Assembly (NCBI GenBank): GCA_963658085.1
Contig: CAVKOU010000002.1
Span: 62,001-126,000 of the forward strand
Reading direction: 5' to 3'
DNA: 64,000 nt
Source of the DNA: CAKRJP01 sp963658085
GTDB taxonomy: Bacteria; Bacillota; Clostridia; Lachnospirales; Lachnospiraceae
Below are positions 61,607 to 64,000 of this stretch, in pieces. The notes under the pieces are model-generated. The model ran no database searches. It was not told the origin of the DNA and was given only the letters and a program-made list of their open reading frames with translations. Each line of letters opens with the position of its first letter. Position 1 is the stretch's first letter. A program made the position numbers and the translations under genes.

Positions 61607-62194
61607 ATGGGAAAAATCTATTACATGATGGGAAAAAGCTCTTCCGGGAAAGATACCCTTTTTAAGATGTTAAAGAAAAATTTTCCGGGGTTAAAAGAGA
61701 TAATTTTATATACTACCAGGCCTCTCAGAGAGGGAGAAGTCGAAGGAAGAGAATATCATTTTGTGACAGATCAGGTTCTGGAGAAGTTTAAGAAAGATGG
61801 GAAGATGATCGAACTTCGAGCCTACGATACCATTCATGGAATTTGGAAATATGCTACAGTGGATGATGGGCAGGTGGATTTGCAGGATGCAGATTATTTG
61901 TCCATAGGAACGCTGGAATCGTATAAGAAATTACAGGAGTATTATGGAGCAGACAAAATCGTGCCCCTCTATATAGAAGTGGAAGATGGGGAGCGGCTGT
62001 TTCGAGCTCTTTCTAGAGAGCGGATGCAGGAGCAGCCAAAATATGCGGAAATGTGCAGACGATTTCTGGCTGATACCGAAGATTTTTCAGAAGATAAATT
62101 GTTGAAGCTTGGAATTCAAAAAAGATTTATCAATGATAATATAGTACGATGCTTAGACGAGCTGAAAAGGGAGATATGTAATGGGAACTTTTAA
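61607..62194 (+). CDS. Guanylate-kinase-like protein
   Basis: The 195-residue protein has Walker A GKSSSGKDT at 9-17 and YTTRPLREGEVEGREYHFV, the GMP-binding signature of guanylate kinases. The rest of the fold is retained. It stands where Bacillus has thymidylate kinase (tmk), 4 bases after the decarboxylase and overlapping holB by 14 bases. Whether it is the cell's main Gmk or a variant is unclear. Confidence 0.82.
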   Translation: MGKIYYMMGKSSSGKDTLFKMLKKNFPGLKEIILYTTRPLREGEVEGREYHFVTDQVLEKFKKDGKMIELRAYDTIHGIWKYATVDDGQVDLQDADYLSIGTLESYKKLQEYYGADKIVPLYIEVEDGERLFRALSRERMQEQPKYAEMCRRFLADTEDFSEDKLLKLGIQKRFINDNIVRCLDELKREICNGNF

Positions 62195-63170
62195 GGATGT
62201 AATCGGACACAATGACATAATCAGATACATACAGAATGCGGTAGAGGGAAATCAGGTTTCCCATGCTTATATTTTGAATGGACCGAAAGGATCAGGGAAG
62301 AAACTTTTAGCACAGCTTTTTGCCCAGACTTTGGAATGTGAAGAACATGGTGCGGATGCCTGCAACAAATGTCATTCCTGTATTCAGGCTGAGAGTGGAA
62401 ATCATCCGGATATTATTTGGGTGACTCATGAGAAGCCTTCGGTAATCAGTGTTGATGAGATCCGTGCCCAGGTAAATGCGACAGTGGATATTAAGCCATA
62501 CCAGGGCCCTTATAAGATTTATATTATTAATGACGCAAATCTTATGAATGCTCAGGCGCAGAACGCACTGCTCAAGACTATTGAGGAACCACCGGAGTAT
62601 GTGGTGATCATGTTGCTTACAGATAATGCAGAAACATTTTTACCGACCATTACTTCCAGATGTGTTATGCTGAAGCTTCGCTATATCAAAGATAAGTTGA
62701 TCAGCAAATATCTTATGGAGAAGTTGGAGATTCCGGATTACAAGGCAGACGTTTGTACTGCATTTGCTCAGGGAAATCTTGGACGTGCGATTATGCTTGC
62801 AGAGTCCGAGCATTTCAATGAAATCAGAGAGGCGGCTATCAAGCTTCTTACCAATATTCATGAGATGGAAATCAGTGAGATTTCCAAGGAAGTAAAGGCG
62901 ATTACAGAGTATAAGCTGGAAATTAGTGATTATTTAGATGTCATTATGATCTGGTACCGGGATATTCTCATGTACAAGGCAACCAGAGAGGTAGACCGTG
63001 TAGTATTTAAGGATCAGATTTCTTCTATTAAGGAGGAAGCAAGAAAAACTTCCTATGAGGGAATTGAATCGATCTTAAAGGCCTTGGAGACAGCAAAGTC
63101 AAGATTGGCAGCCAATGTTAATTTTGAACTTACTATGGAACTGCTGTTCATAACTATTAAGGAAAATTAG
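62181..63170 (+). CDS. holB: DNA polymerase III delta' subunit
   Basis: The 329-residue protein is a clamp-loader AAA+ subunit. A P-loop-like GPKGSGKK lies at 34-41, with Lys in place of the usual Ser/Thr. Zinc-site Cys53, Cys61, Cys64 and Cys67, KIYIINDANLMNAQAQNALL and EEPPEY are all typical. It overlaps the kinase gene and is followed by ricT, the same order as in Bacillus. Confidence 0.92.
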   Translation: MGTFKDVIGHNDIIRYIQNAVEGNQVSHAYILNGPKGSGKKLLAQLFAQTLECEEHGADACNKCHSCIQAESGNHPDIIWVTHEKPSVISVDEIRAQVNATVDIKPYQGPYKIYIINDANLMNAQAQNALLKTIEEPPEYVVIMLLTDNAETFLPTITSRCVMLKLRYIKDKLISKYLMEKLEIPDYKADVCTAFAQGNLGRAIMLAESEHFNEIREAAIKLLTNIHEMEISEISKEVKAITEYKLEISDYLDVIMIWYRDILMYKATREVDRVVFKDQISSIKEEARKTSYEGIESILKALETAKSRLAANVNFELTMELLFITIKEN

Positions 63171-63209
63171 AAAAGGGCTTTGACCTGTTTTTTGGAGGAT
63201 TTTTTATAT

Positions 63210-64000
63210 ATGACAAAAGTGATAGGTGTGAGATTTCGTACCGCAGGGAAGGTGTATTTTTTCTCTCCGGGGAAATACGAAATCAAGACCGGAGATAAAG
63301 TAATTGTGGAGACGGCCAGAGGCGTAGAGTTCGGCTCTGTAGTGGCGGGAATCCGAGAGGTGGAGGATGAGAAGATTGCTCAGACTCTAAAGTCTGTCAT
63401 GCGGATCGCCACAGAGGAGGATATACGAAAAGAAGAGAAAAACCGGGAGAAAGAAAAAGAGGCTTTTGAAATCTGTAAGGACAAGATTCGTAAGCATGGC
63501 CTGGATATGAAGCTAATCGATGCGGAATATACCTTCGATAATAATAAAGTATTGTTTTATTTTACGGCGGATGGACGTATCGACTTCCGTGAATTGGTAA
63601 AGGATCTGGCCAGCGTTTTTCGCACAAGAATTGAGCTTAGACAGATTGGAGTGCGAGATGAGACTAAGATTCGTGGTGGTATTGGCATTTGTGGAAGACC
63701 ATTGTGTTGCCATACATACCTTACAGAGTTTGCCCCGGTGTCGATCAAGATGGCAAAGGAACAGAATCTGTCCTTGAATCCGTCAAAGATTTCCGGCGTT
63801 TGCGGAAGACTAATGTGTTGCCTGAATAACGAGGAAGAAACTTACGAGGAGTTGAATAAGACCTTACCGTCCAATGGTGATCATGTTACCACTCCGGAAG
63901 GATTGAAGGGAGATGTCCAGGCGGTGAATGTGCTTCGCCAGATGGTGCGAGTTGTGGTAACTTTGGATAACGAAGAGAAGGAAGTCAGAGAGTATCCGGC
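63210..64000 (+). CDS. ricT: PSP1-domain protein RicT (YaaT), cut at the right edge
   Basis: The ATG at 63210 follows GGAGGA by 10 bases; the frame stays open to the window end, so the C-terminus is missing. The visible 263 residues hold the PSP1 domain and the cysteine pairs CGRPLCCH and CGRLMCCL. In Bacillus these bind a [4Fe-4S] cluster in the RicAFT complex that governs RNase Y maturation and development. It directly follows holB. Confidence 0.92.
   Translation, partial: MTKVIGVRFRTAGKVYFFSPGKYEIKTGDKVIVETARGVEFGSVVAGIREVEDEKIAQTLKSVMRIATEEDIRKEEKNREKEKEAFEICKDKIRKHGLDMKLIDAEYTFDNNKVLFYFTADGRIDFRELVKDLASVFRTRIELRQIGVRDETKIRGGIGICGRPLCCHTYLTEFAPVSIKMAKEQNLSLNPSKISGVCGRLMCCLNNEEETYEELNKTLPSNGDHVTTPEGLKGDVQAVNVLRQMVRVVVTLDNEEKEVREYP

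Noticed and set aside
1..64000. CRISPR arrays, tRNA, rRNA, insertion sequences
   Set aside because: No regular spacer-repeat pattern, cloverleaf, rRNA-like stretch or transposase frame was seen while reading both strands; short or degenerate cases cannot be excluded by eye.

Overview
The window looks like a piece of chromosome from a low-GC anaerobic member of the Clostridia, most likely a Lachnospiraceae gut commensal. This is inferred from strong AGGAGG-type ribosome binding sites, a reverse rubrerythrin with a PerR-type regulator, a bifunctional AdhE, a chorismate mutase-shikimate kinase fusion, a Gram-positive Tad pilus locus without a secretin, and a yaaO-like / nucleotide kinase / holB / ricT block like the one in Bacillus. 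I saw no rRNA, tRNA, CRISPR array or transposase.

Layout. (1) 1-14.2 kb: the distal half of a contractile injection system (CIS) operon, all on the + strand: tube-proximal protein (cut by the window edge), hub, spike, gp25-like protein, two baseplate J/gp47-like wedge proteins and a gpI-like tail protein. A STAS protein, an FtsE-like ATPase and a HATPase_c (RsbW-type) protein follow in the same run, then an AAA+ ATPase, an acetyltransferase-like protein and a small unknown protein. Sheath and inner tube should lie upstream of the window. (2) 14.2-21.1 kb: a shikimate-kinase-like protein lacking key substrate residues, murA, a SAM-I riboswitch with metK, a histidine kinase/response regulator pair, then reverse rubrerythrin and PerR on the - strand sharing an operator motif. 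(3) 21.1-21.7 kb: an AT-rich gap with a cluster of DnaA boxes. (4) 21.7-25.5 kb: DUF1858 protein, MATE exporter, MecA, and the chorismate mutase-shikimate kinase fusion. (5) 25.5-33.2 kb: a LysR regulator divergent from a run that looks like shikimate/quinate utilisation: dehydroshikimate-dehydratase-like TIM barrel, flavin ene-reductase, shikimate dehydrogenase, MFS carrier and a second permease. (6) 33.2-39.9 kb: an unexplained leader region, small proteins, a membrane-anchored GH18 enzyme, an M13 lipoprotein peptidase, dCMP deaminase and a threonylcarbamoyl-AMP synthase. (7) 40.0-48.7 kb: a compact Tad pilus locus. (8) 48.7-64 kb: a heterodimeric ABC exporter, AdhE with a possible Rex site, rhomboid protease, HIT protein, sigma factor, MurG, TSCPD protein, MTA/SAH nucleosidase, PLP decarboxylase, guanylate-kinase-like protein, HolB and RicT (cut by the window edge).

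The most unusual item is the CIS operon with an embedded partner-switching pair (STAS plus HATPase_c) and an FtsE-type ATPase with no FtsX. This suggests that assembly, anchoring or firing of the particle is controlled post-translationally. Second is the LysR-linked shikimate operon with an ene-reductase, which may encode anaerobic reduction of shikimate-type acids. Starts were adjusted from ribosome binding sites where these clearly favoured an internal start. All functional names rest on recognising motifs and family features by eye; no database search was run.
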